Part shown: piece by piece, positions 55,748 through 63,925 of the stretch
Position numbering within the stretch: the first letter of the stretch is position 1
Layout of the letters: every line of letters begins with the position of its first letter
NCBI GenBank assembly: GCA_964494345.1
Contig: CAZBSI010000010.1
Location: 1 to 64,000 of the forward strand
From: DTKD01 sp964494345
Lineage (GTDB): Bacteria > Armatimonadota > UBA5829
DNA: 64,000 nt
Direction of reading: 5' to 3'
Notes under the pieces: model-generated
Seen by the model: the letters and a program-made list of their open reading frames with translations, nothing else
What the model was told of the DNA's origin: nothing
Database searches by the model: none
Translations under genes and position numbers: made by a program

Positions 55748-56862
55748 ATGATATCAAGTAAAGTGGCCTGACGCGGTATGCGTTCATAGCACGTATTGCT
55801 GTCATCTGTTCTGTGCTTTTCGCCGGATTAGTTGCAGCCGCCGAGCCGACAGCGGAACAGTTGAACGCCCGAGCGCAAGATTTCATCCGGAGCGGGAAGA
55901 TTGATGCAGGTATTGCAGCCTTTAGACAACTGGCAGACGTTTATCCCGACGATTCCCGCGCACCTGCGGCATTGCTGTCCGTTGGCGATCTGGAATCAAA
56001 ACAGGGAAATCGCAATAAGGCTCTGGATACATATCAAAGAGTAGCCGTGTCTTATCCTGGCAGCCGAGAAGCTCCGACAGCTATCTTGAGGGCAGGTTAC
56101 ACTCTCACTGCTTTGGGGGCTGTAGACGACGCCATCAGTAAAATTTCCGAGTTGGTGGACAGGTATCCCGCCTCAATAGACGCGGCAGATGGACAACTGC
56201 GGATTGGTTATCTGTCTATCAAGAAGCGTCGATTAGCCACAAGTTTGAATGACAAGACAAGGTGGATAACTGCTGCTCGAGATGCATTTGGAAAAGTACT
56301 GAAGGACTACTCTGAACAGAGAGAGACCGCTGCTGTGGCTGCTGTGCAGTACTCGGGTGTTCTCTTTGAGATGGCTACCTCCAAATTGGCGCCTTGGGAT
56401 ATTGTGGAGCCGCAACTAGAATCGGTGCTACACGACTTTCCAGACGCGCCAGTTATAGTAAAGGCGCGTGTTTTACTGATGCAGGCGGAAGCACGGCAGA
56501 CATCGGGAGATCTAAAATCCGCACTGGAGAAAGCAGCGGAAGTGACCCGGGAATATTCTGACTGTCGCACAGAAGCAGCGTGGGCCCAGCTACTACTGGG
56601 TATGATTTACCGCGATTCTGGCGACTTAAATGCTGCTATAGCAGCATTTAACAAAGTGTTTGCCAATTACAGCGACACAGACAATTTCGCCGGAAACAAC
56701 GTTAGAGCAGCTGCACTCCTGGCTGTTGGGCAATGCATGCATGCAAAGGGAGACAAACAGGGAGCCCGAGCAGCTTTTGACAAAATCATCAGCACATGGC
56801 CAACCAGCTCAGAGGCGCTCGATGCCGACGTGGCGGCAAAAGCGCTTCTGATTCTCAATTAG
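55748..56862 (+). CDS. Exported tetratricopeptide-repeat protein; apparent 1-bp deletion after the start
   Basis: The body, open from GTG 55813, has about five TPR-like units such as AFRQLADVYPDDSRAPAALL, DTYQRVAVSYPGSREAPTAI and AAFNKVFANYSDTDNFAGNN. It is like the YbgF/outer-membrane assembly TPR proteins. The likely true start is ATG 55748 with a GGGAG site, but that frame stops after seven codons. Adding one A to AAA at about 55760-55762 gives MISSKSGLTRYAFIARIAVI and on into the signal peptide. No ribosome site precedes GTG 55813. This is therefore a frameshift, recent decay or a base-calling error. Confidence 0.75.
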
Positions 56863-56879
56863 ATTGCGAGGCCAAGCTT

Positions 56880-58301
56880 ATGTCTACGGCAGGCATTCCC
56901 GAACCAAACATAGGAAAATGTCGAACGGCTCAACGAGTCACTCTGTGGGTTTGCCTGCTGGCCTTGGCTTTTGTGGTGCTTTCGGCCTGCAGTTGCATGG
57001 TTTCAGCTGCTGCTGGCAGCGAGACTGAGTCCGGTATGCTTAACTGCGGAATCGGAAGCGTGCTGGCTCTCAAAGAGATGATTGGTTCGTCGCCGACTGG
57101 CGACCGGGCTAGTGATCTCAGCGGCCGGTTCGGTAGTGGATCAATGTCGATGTTGGAGGTTCAGGAGCTCGGGCTCGAGTTGGGAATCGAACTGGTCGGA
57201 CAGCGCGTCTCTCTGGAAGCGCTGATCTCGCAAAACGGACTATTTATAGCCCATATGAAGATCGGCCATTTTGTAGCAGTAGACAGCGTATCTCCGACCT
57301 ATGTTCGGGTGTTACGCTTGGGCGACTGGCCGATCTTGGTTCCAACAGTGGATTTTGCGAAGGAGTTCTCAGGGAACGTATTGTCCTTCAAAGGTGCATC
57401 TGCCTCAGGTCTCGTCGTAGACGGAATACACGATTTTGGGAACCGTGTGGAGACAGGCTCTCTATCAGCGGAGTTCAATATCGAAAACAAATCGACATCG
57501 GCAATTAAGCTGATCGAAATCGACAGTGAATGCGCATGCACGGTTGTTGCACCAAAATCGCGGCTCATAGACTCAGGAGATCATTCGACGATCTCGGTTT
57601 ACTTTGTGGCTGGGGAAGAACCTGTTTTTCAAAAGCATATTCGTATTGTAACTGATGATCCAGCTAGACCGATTTACTATTTATCAATTTGCGGCGCAGG
57701 TGGCCCCTATGTGCGCTCGGACCCGGCTAACCTTTATATGGGTGAGATAGTAAGGCACTCGGAAACTGAGCCAGGTCGAGTTCGATTAGCCGCAAACGGT
57801 GCATCCCAGCGCTTTATCACAAAAATAGTCAGCTCAGCTGATTGGCTGGTTGCTGAATCGGCCTCAGAGGGTAATGAGATCATTGTAGCGGCGTCAGCCA
57901 CGTCTGCACCGGTCGGGTCGTTCTATGAACGGTTGACAGTTACAGTTTCAACTCCCGGCCAAACCAGCATTACGATCCCAGTATCCGGTGAAATAGTGAA
58001 TCAAATCAAACTTCAGCCCGCAGAAGTTTTTTTCGGTGCGGTCGACCGCGGTGCAACCCATTCCAGAATCATCAGGTTTACCGACCGCTGTGGTGGTGTT
58101 GTGAAGATTACTTCAGTAGACACGGTCCCGGGACTCACTACAACAAATACCGAAGACACACTGACTGTGTCGCTTGGTGATATTCCTAACCAAGCAGTTT
58201 TCGATGAGGTGGTACCTGTGCACATATTAGGCCAAAGCCAGGCGGTCTTGGTTCCGGTGTTTGCCGTATTCGATGAGCTGCCGGTGAAGACCCCTAACTA
58301 A
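56880..58301 (+). CDS. Secreted C39-peptidase-like / DUF1573 protein
   Basis: The protein has 473 aa from ATG 56880. A membrane or signal segment (TLWVCLLALAFVVLSACSCM) leads to a C39-like papain-fold domain (about residues 45-180). Its nucleophile-type LNCGIGSVLAL, SMSMLEVQELGLELGIELVG, GHFVAVDSVSP (His) and GDWPILVPTVDFAKEFSG follow C39 order. DUF1573 (ASH-like) beta domains come next, with HDFGNRVETGS and DSECACTVVAP. Two more such sandwiches fill the C-terminus. C39 enzymes cleave double-glycine leaders. The neighbour at 54277 has a leader-like motif, so processing or retention of that protein is a reasonable guess. Confidence 0.75.
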   Translation: MSTAGIPEPNIGKCRTAQRVTLWVCLLALAFVVLSACSCMVSAAAGSETESGMLNCGIGSVLALKEMIGSSPTGDRASDLSGRFGSGSMSMLEVQELGLELGIELVGQRVSLEALISQNGLFIAHMKIGHFVAVDSVSPTYVRVLRLGDWPILVPTVDFAKEFSGNVLSFKGASASGLVVDGIHDFGNRVETGSLSAEFNIENKSTSAIKLIEIDSECACTVVAPKSRLIDSGDHSTISVYFVAGEEPVFQKHIRIVTDDPARPIYYLSICGAGGPYVRSDPANLYMGEIVRHSETEPGRVRLAANGASQRFITKIVSSADWLVAESASEGNEIIVAASATSAPVGSFYERLTVTVSTPGQTSITIPVSGEIVNQIKLQPAEVFFGAVDRGATHSRIIRFTDRCGGVVKITSVDTVPGLTTTNTEDTLTVSLGDIPNQAVFDEVVPVHILGQSQAVLVPVFAVFDELPVKTPN

Positions 58302-58376
58302 TTTGACCGCACTTCCCCGTAGCCCGAGGCTTGGACTCGCACAAGTAGTGTTGTAATAAGTTTCTCTTCTTGTTAT

Positions 58377-58406
58377 TTGACTCTACCATAATTCTGTCGG
58401 TATAAT
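58377..58406 (+). promoter_or_regulatory. Distal promoter before efp
   Basis: TTGACT (58377-58382) and TATAAT (58401-58406) are 18 bp apart. The start would be near 58412, directly before the first palindrome. Confidence 0.65.
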
Positions 58407-58414
58407 GTCATTGA

Positions 58415-58530
58415 TTCGGCCTGTATACGGCCGAAGCGTGTCCGAATGTCACGAGGTCTCGTCCTTCCGCGCGCAGTCGCGGAATCCACGGGAAACAAGC
58501 GAAACGTGATCCTGCGACTTCGCGCAGGAT
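58415..58530. repeat. Cluster of three palindromes
   Basis: Three GC-rich hairpins in 116 bp (stems of 7, 7 and 8 bp) look like dispersed palindromic elements. Words such as GATCCTGCGACTTCGC are typical of intergenic repeats. Copy number elsewhere cannot be judged from this window. Confidence 0.5.
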
Positions 58531-58580
58531 GACATAAACCGACAACCCACCCGCCTCATTTGCCGCCTATCAGAGCCTTA

Positions 58581-58589
58581 TGATATAAT
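58581..58589 (+). promoter_or_regulatory. Proximal extended -10 promoter of efp
   Basis: TGATATAAT is a perfect extended -10 element with TATAAT at 58584-58589. It gives a leader of about 70 nt before ATG 58667. Confidence 0.55.
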
Positions 58590-58666
58590 TTCACCGTGAA
58601 TGCGCGTGGGCTGCTGGCCGCGTGCGACTCGGAAATGTTCGCATTTCCACAGAGAGGATAACCTTA

Positions 58667-59227
58667 ATGGATACCAGTGATTTCAAGAACGGCCTTTCCA
58701 TCATCGTGGATAACGACATCTTCACCATCGTCGAGTTTCAACACGTAAAACCAGGCAAGGGAGGCGCTTTTGTGCGCAGCAAGCTCAAAAATGTGCGCAC
58801 TGGGGCGGTCATAGAGAAGACCTGGCGCGCGGGTGAAAAGATGGATCAGGCTATTCTGGATCGATACCCACTGCAGTTTAGCTACGAACAAGATGGCGAT
58901 TACTATTTCATGGACACCGAGTCCTATGAGATCAACCCTGTTTCCAAGGACAAGATCGGCGACGGGGTCAAGTATCTCATTGAGGGTCTCGAAGTAACCG
59001 CATTGGCTCACAAAGGGGAGCTCATCAACGTCGAAATGCCGATCACGGTCGAGGCGGTCATCGCCGACACCGAGCCTGGCGAGAGAGGCAATACCGCATC
59101 CGGCGGCGGAAAACCCGCCACATTGGAGTCCGGAGCGGTGATTCAGGTCCCATTCTTCATTAATATCGGAGATAAGGTCAAGGTCGACACCCGTTCGGAT
59201 CAGTACCTGGAGAGAGTTAAAGAGTGA
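58667..59227 (+). CDS. efp: Translation elongation factor P
   Basis: EF-P relieves ribosome stalling at polyproline stretches. In 186 aa, NGLSIIVDNDIFTIVEFQHV and KPGKGGAFVRSKLKN carry the modification-loop Lys (GKGG). RYPLQFSYEQDGDYYFMDTE and the C-terminal VQVPFFINIGDKVKVDTRSD-like ending (IQVPFFINIGDKVKVDTR) are canonical. ATG 58667 with GAGAGGA upstream is used, as the frame from 58622 lacks the family start. It heads the efp-acc-nusB-folD run. No EpmA-type modification gene is seen here. Confidence 0.97.
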   Translation: MDTSDFKNGLSIIVDNDIFTIVEFQHVKPGKGGAFVRSKLKNVRTGAVIEKTWRAGEKMDQAILDRYPLQFSYEQDGDYYFMDTESYEINPVSKDKIGDGVKYLIEGLEVTALAHKGELINVEMPITVEAVIADTEPGERGNTASGGGKPATLESGAVIQVPFFINIGDKVKVDTRSDQYLERVKE

Positions 59228-59234
59228 AATTATC

Positions 59235-60320
59235 GTGAGCGACAGCCGCAGACAGATCAACAACTTCCTTGAGATGGTCGCAGGACTCGGCCTCAAGCTT
59301 GGGGCGGTGGCGACTGGATTAGCGCTTGCATATCTGCTATACGTGGTCTTTGGGCCAAAACTGGCGGCAATGAAAGGAATGAAGGCCGAAGAAAAAGACG
59401 CGCTGCTGCAAAGCATCGGTTGGGCGAAATGGATGCTGCGCTACGGCTCGATTGCGCTCGTCTTCGGGATATGCGTTCAGTTCTTCAAACAGGAGACTAT
59501 CGGCCTGATACTTACGCTGGTCGGCGCAGCGATCTATTTCTTCAGCCCCAGCGGCTTCAACAGCCTCACGCTGGGCGCGATGAAACAGAGCGAGATATAT
59601 CAGGGAATTGTAAACGACATCGCGTTGGTCGGCCTTTTCTGTTTGGCGCCGGGGGTGCTGCTGCTGGTGCGCGACGTGATAATGGGGGTGGTCAGGCGAT
59701 TCACCGCCCCTCGACAAGCCCCCACCCAGGAATCGCAAACTGAGATCACGCGCAAAGTACATAAACCCAAGCTTTATGAAATGTGCTGGGATATGGCGGT
59801 ATGCAACGAGCGCTCAAAACGATTCTGCGAACCGGGCAAAAGACGAAAACCGTGCTGGCAGATCAAATCCGGCTGTTTATGCGACCAGGAAGTGATTCGC
59901 AAGGCGCTTATGGAGCGCGACCGCGAGATGAGCGGGGAGGCCAACGCTGGCGTTAAGGTGGCTGATAACAGACCTAAGGTAGTCCTGTCGAGCCAACAAA
60001 AGAAGGAAAGATGTCGGAACTGCACTATATGGATCGAACATCAGCGGCAGAAGTTCAAGATTGTGACGCCTGTTGGTTTGGCGCTGGTCGGTGCGGGGTT
60101 TGCCTACCTCTACCATAGGCTATATGAGATTCTATATAAGTTGCTGGGCAATATGGACAGGTTTATGAGCTTTCTCACGTATCGTCAGGAGGCTACTGAT
60201 GCCTCGTTTGCGGCGCAGGGCCACACTGTTACCACGCTGGCGTTGATATGCCTCGGCGTCGTTTTGCTCAGCTTCACTTTCCGCGCAATTGAGTACCTTA
60301 TCTTTGAGTTGGAGATTTAG
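59235..60320 (+). CDS. Hypothetical polytopic membrane protein with cysteine-rich loop
   Basis: The protein has 361 aa from GTG 59235. Four membrane segments occur in the first 145 residues, among them LGAVATGLALAYLLYVVFG and GLFCLAPGVLLLVRDVIMGV. A soluble loop (about 150-270) has eight cysteines in pairs such as MCWDMAVC, PCWQIKSGCLCDQ and RCRNC, which could bind zinc or an Fe-S cluster. Two more membrane segments end the protein. I do not recognise the family. It lies 7 bp after efp and 5 bp before accB, so it is surely co-transcribed with them. Confidence 0.8.
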   Translation: MSDSRRQINNFLEMVAGLGLKLGAVATGLALAYLLYVVFGPKLAAMKGMKAEEKDALLQSIGWAKWMLRYGSIALVFGICVQFFKQETIGLILTLVGAAIYFFSPSGFNSLTLGAMKQSEIYQGIVNDIALVGLFCLAPGVLLLVRDVIMGVVRRFTAPRQAPTQESQTEITRKVHKPKLYEMCWDMAVCNERSKRFCEPGKRRKPCWQIKSGCLCDQEVIRKALMERDREMSGEANAGVKVADNRPKVVLSSQQKKERCRNCTIWIEHQRQKFKIVTPVGLALVGAGFAYLYHRLYEILYKLLGNMDRFMSFLTYRQEATDASFAAQGHTVTTLALICLGVVLLSFTFRAIEYLIFELEI

Positions 60321-60325
60321 CCTGC

Positions 60326-60736
60326 ATGGATGTTGATAAGATCGAACAATTGATTCGCGTGCTGGAGGGCTCCCCCAACGAGGAGCTTTGCATACAAAAA
60401 GGCGACTACAAAGTATGCATAAAGAAAGGGAGCAAGCCGGCTGTAGCGCCGAAACCTCCCAAGCCTAGCAAGGCGCCTGCAGCTCCTGCTTCACCAATTA
60501 AGGCTGAAGAGCCAGAGGGACTGTTCATCACGGCCCCTATGGTTGGCATGTTCCGACTGACGTCTGAGCTGGCTGAGGTCGGCTCTGAAGTATCAAAAGG
60601 CCAGGTGGTCGGCTCGATCGAATCAATGAAGATCAAAAATGACATTGTCTCCCGGGTGAGCGGAACGGTGGCGGAGGTGCTGGTGGAGGACGGGATGCCC
60701 GTCGAATACGGCCAGCCGCTGTTCAGGCTGGAGTAG
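60326..60736 (+). CDS. accB: Biotin carboxyl carrier protein of acetyl-CoA carboxylase
   Basis: It carries biotin between AccC and the carboxyltransferase in fatty acid synthesis. In 136 aa, an N-terminal helix (IEQLIRVLEGSPNEELCIQK) is followed by an Ala/Pro linker. The biotinyl domain has GSIESMKIKNDI, where Lys of ESMKI is the biotinylation site in place of the common EAMKM. The end VEYGQPLFRLE is typical. A pilin-like gene follows and separates it from accC. Confidence 0.95.
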   Translation: MDVDKIEQLIRVLEGSPNEELCIQKGDYKVCIKKGSKPAVAPKPPKPSKAPAAPASPIKAEEPEGLFITAPMVGMFRLTSELAEVGSEVSKGQVVGSIESMKIKNDIVSRVSGTVAEVLVEDGMPVEYGQPLFRLE

Positions 60737-60738
60737 TG

Positions 60739-61134
60739 ATGAATACGCGCACAAAAGGGAGCGTCGGCCTGATAGCGCTGCTGGTGGTGGCTGTCATTAT
60801 TGTTGTTGTGGCTGCAGTATACTTCGCAGGCAAGGGCGGAACAGGGACGGTAAGCAAGGACAGCGAACTGCTCGATTCAAACAGCGCCAAAAAGACCGTG
60901 GTCGGCCAGGCAATCGATACGGGCAAGGCAACCGATTGCAGGGAGAGGCTGAAACAGATACGTACCGGTATCATCAACTACAAAATGACGGCTGATGACC
61001 AGAACCCGCCGACTCTGCGCGACATTGGCTTGTCGGTACGCCCGGACTATTTCACTTGCCCGGTTTCCAACAAACCCTACACCTACGATCCCGGCACGGG
61101 CGCAGTCCATTGTCCTACCCACGACAAATTCTGA
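60739..61134 (+). CDS. Pseudopilin-like small membrane protein
   Basis: The protein has 131 aa. MNTRTKGSVGLIALLVVAVI is one hydrophobic segment. The soluble tail has DCRERLKQIRTGIINYKMTA and ends FTCPVSNKPYTYDPGTGAVH then CPTHDKF, a pattern like the C-terminal region of competence or type II pseudopilins. The classic GFTLIE cleavage site is absent, so this is not a standard pilin. ATG 60739 overlaps the accB stop by position (TAGTGATG). It lies between accB and accC, which is unusual. Confidence 0.6.
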   Translation: MNTRTKGSVGLIALLVVAVIIVVVAAVYFAGKGGTGTVSKDSELLDSNSAKKTVVGQAIDTGKATDCRERLKQIRTGIINYKMTADDQNPPTLRDIGLSVRPDYFTCPVSNKPYTYDPGTGAVHCPTHDKF

Positions 61135-61148
61135 ACGGAGAATTTGAT

Positions 61149-62498
61149 TTGTTCAAAAAAATACTCATAGCAAATAGAGGCGAGATCGCCATCAGGATCA
61201 TCCGCGCGTGCCGCGAGATGAACATTGCCACTGTAGCGATATTTTCCGAAGCGGACACCGATTCCCTGCACGTCAGAGTGGCCGATGAAGCCGTCTGCGT
61301 CGGGCCCGGGCCGAGCAAGGAAAGCTATCTGAACATGCCCAATATCATCTCTGCGGCGATAATCACCGGCGCAGAGGCCATCCATCCGGGCTATGCCTAT
61401 TTCTCCGAGCAGCCGCAATTTGCGGAGGCTTGTGAGGCTTGCAACATAAAGTTCATCGGCCCCAGTGCGGCCGCCATTGAATTGATGGGCGACAAAGCTC
61501 GCGCAAAGGAGACCGCTGCTAAGGCGGGCGTTCCGTGCATTCCCGGCAGCAAGGGAATCGTCAAAAGCGAGCAGGACGCGTTCAAGACGGCCTCGAAGAT
61601 GGGGTATCCGGTGCGTCTAAAGGCTACGGCGGGCGGCGGAGGCCGCGGCATCAGGGTGGTTGCAAGTGAGGAAGACCTCGCCAGCCAGTTAAAATTAGCC
61701 ACTGCGGAGGCTCAGTCGGCTTTTGGTAACGGTGACCTTTATATAGAAAAGGAAATCGAAGAGCCCAGGCACGTTGAGATTCAATTATTAGGCGATGAGC
61801 ATGGGCGCTATGTCCATCTAGGGGAGCGCGAGTGTTCCATCCAGCGCAGAAATCAGAAACTGCTGGAAGAGGCGCCTTCGGTGGCTGTCAATCCCGGCAT
61901 ACGATCCAAGATGGGCGATGACGCCATCAAGCTCGCAAAGGCAGTGGGATATGCTAACGCGGGCACGGTGGAGTTTTTGCTGGACAAACACGGCAACTAC
62001 TATTTTATGGAGATGAACACCCGCGTTCAGGTCGAACATCCGGTAACTGAGGCTGTGACGGGTGTTGACATAGTTAAAGAGCAGATTCGAATAGCGGCCG
62101 GCGAAAAATTGAGCGTTACACAAAAGGACATCAAAATTGACGGCCATTCCATCGAATGCAGGATAATCGCTGAGGACCCGGCGCAGAATTTTGCTCCGTC
62201 TGTGGGGACAATTAACCATTATGTCGTGCCTGGTGGAAACGGTGTCCGGCTGGACAGCCATGTTTATTCGGGTTACGAGATTCCGCCTTACTACGATGCT
62301 ATGCTTGCGAAGCTCATCGTGTGGGGAAAAGACAGGGACGAGGCGATCGCGCGAATGCTACGGTGCTTGTCCGAATATGAGATTGAGGGCGTCAAGACCA
62401 ATATCGAATATCAGAAACAGATCCTGTCCAACACATATTTCCGCAAGGGAGAGCTTTCTACTGCTTTCGTCGCCAAGCGTATGAACGGAGGCGGCTAG
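61149..62498 (+). CDS. accC: Biotin carboxylase subunit of acetyl-CoA carboxylase
   Basis: It carboxylates biotin on AccB with ATP and bicarbonate. In 449 aa, KKILIANRGEIAIRIIRACR, IHPGYAYFSEQPQFAEAC, ATGGxGKG-like ATAGGGGRGIRVV, ECSIQRRNQKLLEEAPS and EMNTRVQVEHPVTEAVTG are the ATP-grasp carboxylase motifs. The start is TTG 61149, after CGGAGAA 8 bp upstream. The longer frame from 61056 lies inside the preceding gene. The length is normal. Confidence 0.96.
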   Translation: MFKKILIANRGEIAIRIIRACREMNIATVAIFSEADTDSLHVRVADEAVCVGPGPSKESYLNMPNIISAAIITGAEAIHPGYAYFSEQPQFAEACEACNIKFIGPSAAAIELMGDKARAKETAAKAGVPCIPGSKGIVKSEQDAFKTASKMGYPVRLKATAGGGGRGIRVVASEEDLASQLKLATAEAQSAFGNGDLYIEKEIEEPRHVEIQLLGDEHGRYVHLGERECSIQRRNQKLLEEAPSVAVNPGIRSKMGDDAIKLAKAVGYANAGTVEFLLDKHGNYYFMEMNTRVQVEHPVTEAVTGVDIVKEQIRIAAGEKLSVTQKDIKIDGHSIECRIIAEDPAQNFAPSVGTINHYVVPGGNGVRLDSHVYSGYEIPPYYDAMLAKLIVWGKDRDEAIARMLRCLSEYEIEGVKTNIEYQKQILSNTYFRKGELSTAFVAKRMNGGG

Positions 62499-62548
62499 TT
62501 GCTGATTTGTTGGGGTATTATGGGCTGTTTTGACTTTGGTGGGGTAGT

Positions 62549-63025
62549 ATGAAGACCACGAGACGAGCTGCGCGGGAGTTGGCGTTGAACGTATTGTATC
62601 AGGTGGACGCCGCTGGTATGCCGTTTGATGAGGCTCTTGAGACGGCGCTTGAATTTGCGGATGTATCCGGGCTGGCTGCCGAGGGTTCGGAGAGAGCTGA
62701 GCAGGCGAGGGAATATGCCGCACTACTCACCCGTGGGGTGCGGGATCACCGGGAGGAACTCGATGCCTATATCGAGCAGCTTGCCGAAGGCTGGGCGCTG
62801 GATCGCCAGCCCGCAGTGGACCGCAACATCCTGCGATTGGCGCTTTTTGAGATAAAATACATCGACTCGGTGCCGCCGATAGTGGCGGTCGATGAGGCGG
62901 TGGAGTTGGCAAAGAAATACAGCACTGCGGAGTCCGGCAAATTCGTCAACGGTGTTTTGGCGGGATATCTGCGCGATAATGCGCCTGTTATGGAGGAGAC
63001 AAATCTTGGCTGCGAAGATTCTTGA
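62549..63025 (+). CDS. nusB: Transcription antitermination factor NusB
   Basis: NusB binds boxA RNA in rRNA operons together with NusE. In 158 aa, RRAARELALNVLYQVDAAG at the start, then GWALDRQPAVDRNILRLALFEIKYI and IVAVDEAVELAKKYSTAESGKFVNGVL, are the family core. ATG 62549 is 50 bp after accC. The folD start (TTG 63006) lies inside its end, so the two are coupled. Confidence 0.95.
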   Translation: MKTTRRAARELALNVLYQVDAAGMPFDEALETALEFADVSGLAAEGSERAEQAREYAALLTRGVRDHREELDAYIEQLAEGWALDRQPAVDRNILRLALFEIKYIDSVPPIVAVDEAVELAKKYSTAESGKFVNGVLAGYLRDNAPVMEETNLGCEDS

Positions 63026-63866
63026 TGGAACGGCGACTGCAAAACAGATCAGGGCGAACCTTGCCGAGCGCGTGGCGGAGCTAAAAGCTCAACGGGGGAT
63101 CACACCCAGGCTGGCGGTGATTCTCGTCGGCGACGACCCTGCTTCGGTGACATATACCAGGATGAAGAAAAAGGCTTGTGAAGCCGCCGGGATGATCAGC
63201 GACCTCATATATATGCCCCCTGACAGCGAGCAGCAGCAGATCAAAGACACCATTATGCAGCTAAATGTCGACCCCACGGTTCATGGAATTATGGTGCAGC
63301 ATCCTGTGCCCGGCCACCTTGATGAGCTTGATATCCTGTCTACGGTAGCGGTCGAAAAAGACGTAGATGGAATAAGCGCGATGAGCCTCGGTAAGCTGGT
63401 TTTAGGAACCGCCGACTACATATCCTGCACTCCGCAGGGAATTGTAACCCTGCTGGAGACGTATAATATTCCGATCAAAGGTGCTGAGGCTGTGGTCGTG
63501 GGACGCAGCATAATCTTGGGTAAACCCGCTGCATTGGCTCTTCTCGAGAGGCACGCTACAGTGACGATTTGTCATTCCAGAACTCAGAACCTGCCGGATG
63601 TGGTTCGCAGAGCGGACATTTTGGTGGCGGCGATCGGCAAGCCGGAGTTCATAAAAGGCGACTGGATCAAAGAAGGCGCCGTTGTCATCGATGCGGGGTA
63701 TAACAAGGTCGATGGCAGGGACAAGGACGTTGGGGATGTCGAGTTCGAGGCGGCTTCGCAGCGAGCCAGCTATATTACCCCGGTGCCCGGCGGAGTTGGG
63801 CCGATGACGATAGCGATGCTGCTCACACACACGGTCAAAGCGGCTGAGAAATACGGCAAAAAGTAG
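63006..63866 (+). CDS. folD: Methylenetetrahydrofolate dehydrogenase / cyclohydrolase
   Basis: This bifunctional enzyme of one-carbon metabolism has 286 aa. AKILDGTATAKQIRANLAER starts it. The active-site TYTRMKKKACEAAGM holds Tyr and Lys. GIMVQHPVPGHLD, PCTPxG-like SCTPQGIVTLL, VVVGRSIILGKPAALALLE and TPVPGGVGPMTIAMLL follow. The usual VQLPLP and VGRSxIVGxP appear as VQHPVP and VGRSIILGKP, both minor variants. TTG 63006 is the start, with GGAGGAG 9 bp upstream. It overlaps nusB by 20 bp. Confidence 0.95.
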   Translation: MAAKILDGTATAKQIRANLAERVAELKAQRGITPRLAVILVGDDPASVTYTRMKKKACEAAGMISDLIYMPPDSEQQQIKDTIMQLNVDPTVHGIMVQHPVPGHLDELDILSTVAVEKDVDGISAMSLGKLVLGTADYISCTPQGIVTLLETYNIPIKGAEAVVVGRSIILGKPAALALLERHATVTICHSRTQNLPDVVRRADILVAAIGKPEFIKGDWIKEGAVVIDAGYNKVDGRDKDVGDVEFEAASQRASYITPVPGGVGPMTIAMLLTHTVKAAEKYGKK

Positions 63867-63908
63867 ACGAGCTAGATGGGTGGCAATCTCTGTACTAAAA
63901 AGATGGAT

Positions 63909-63925
63909 GGCGATCTCCGAATCGC
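63909..63925. repeat. Palindrome related to that at 47900
   Basis: GGCGAT, loop CTCCGA, ATCGC repeats the core of the 47900-47921 hairpin, 43 bp after folD, and a partial GGTGGCAATCTC lies just before it. It is a second member of a small dispersed repeat family. Confidence 0.5.

Larger units (their letters stand above)
58302..58666. other. Intergenic region with three palindromes before efp
   Basis: It holds two promoters and hairpins TTCGGCC/GGCCGAA (58415-58435), TTCCGCG/CGCGGAA (58465-58484) and ATCCTGCG/CGCAGGAT (58509-58530). No protein gene is supported. The first promoter would start transcription just ahead of the first hairpin, so a structured small RNA is possible. Confidence 0.6.
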
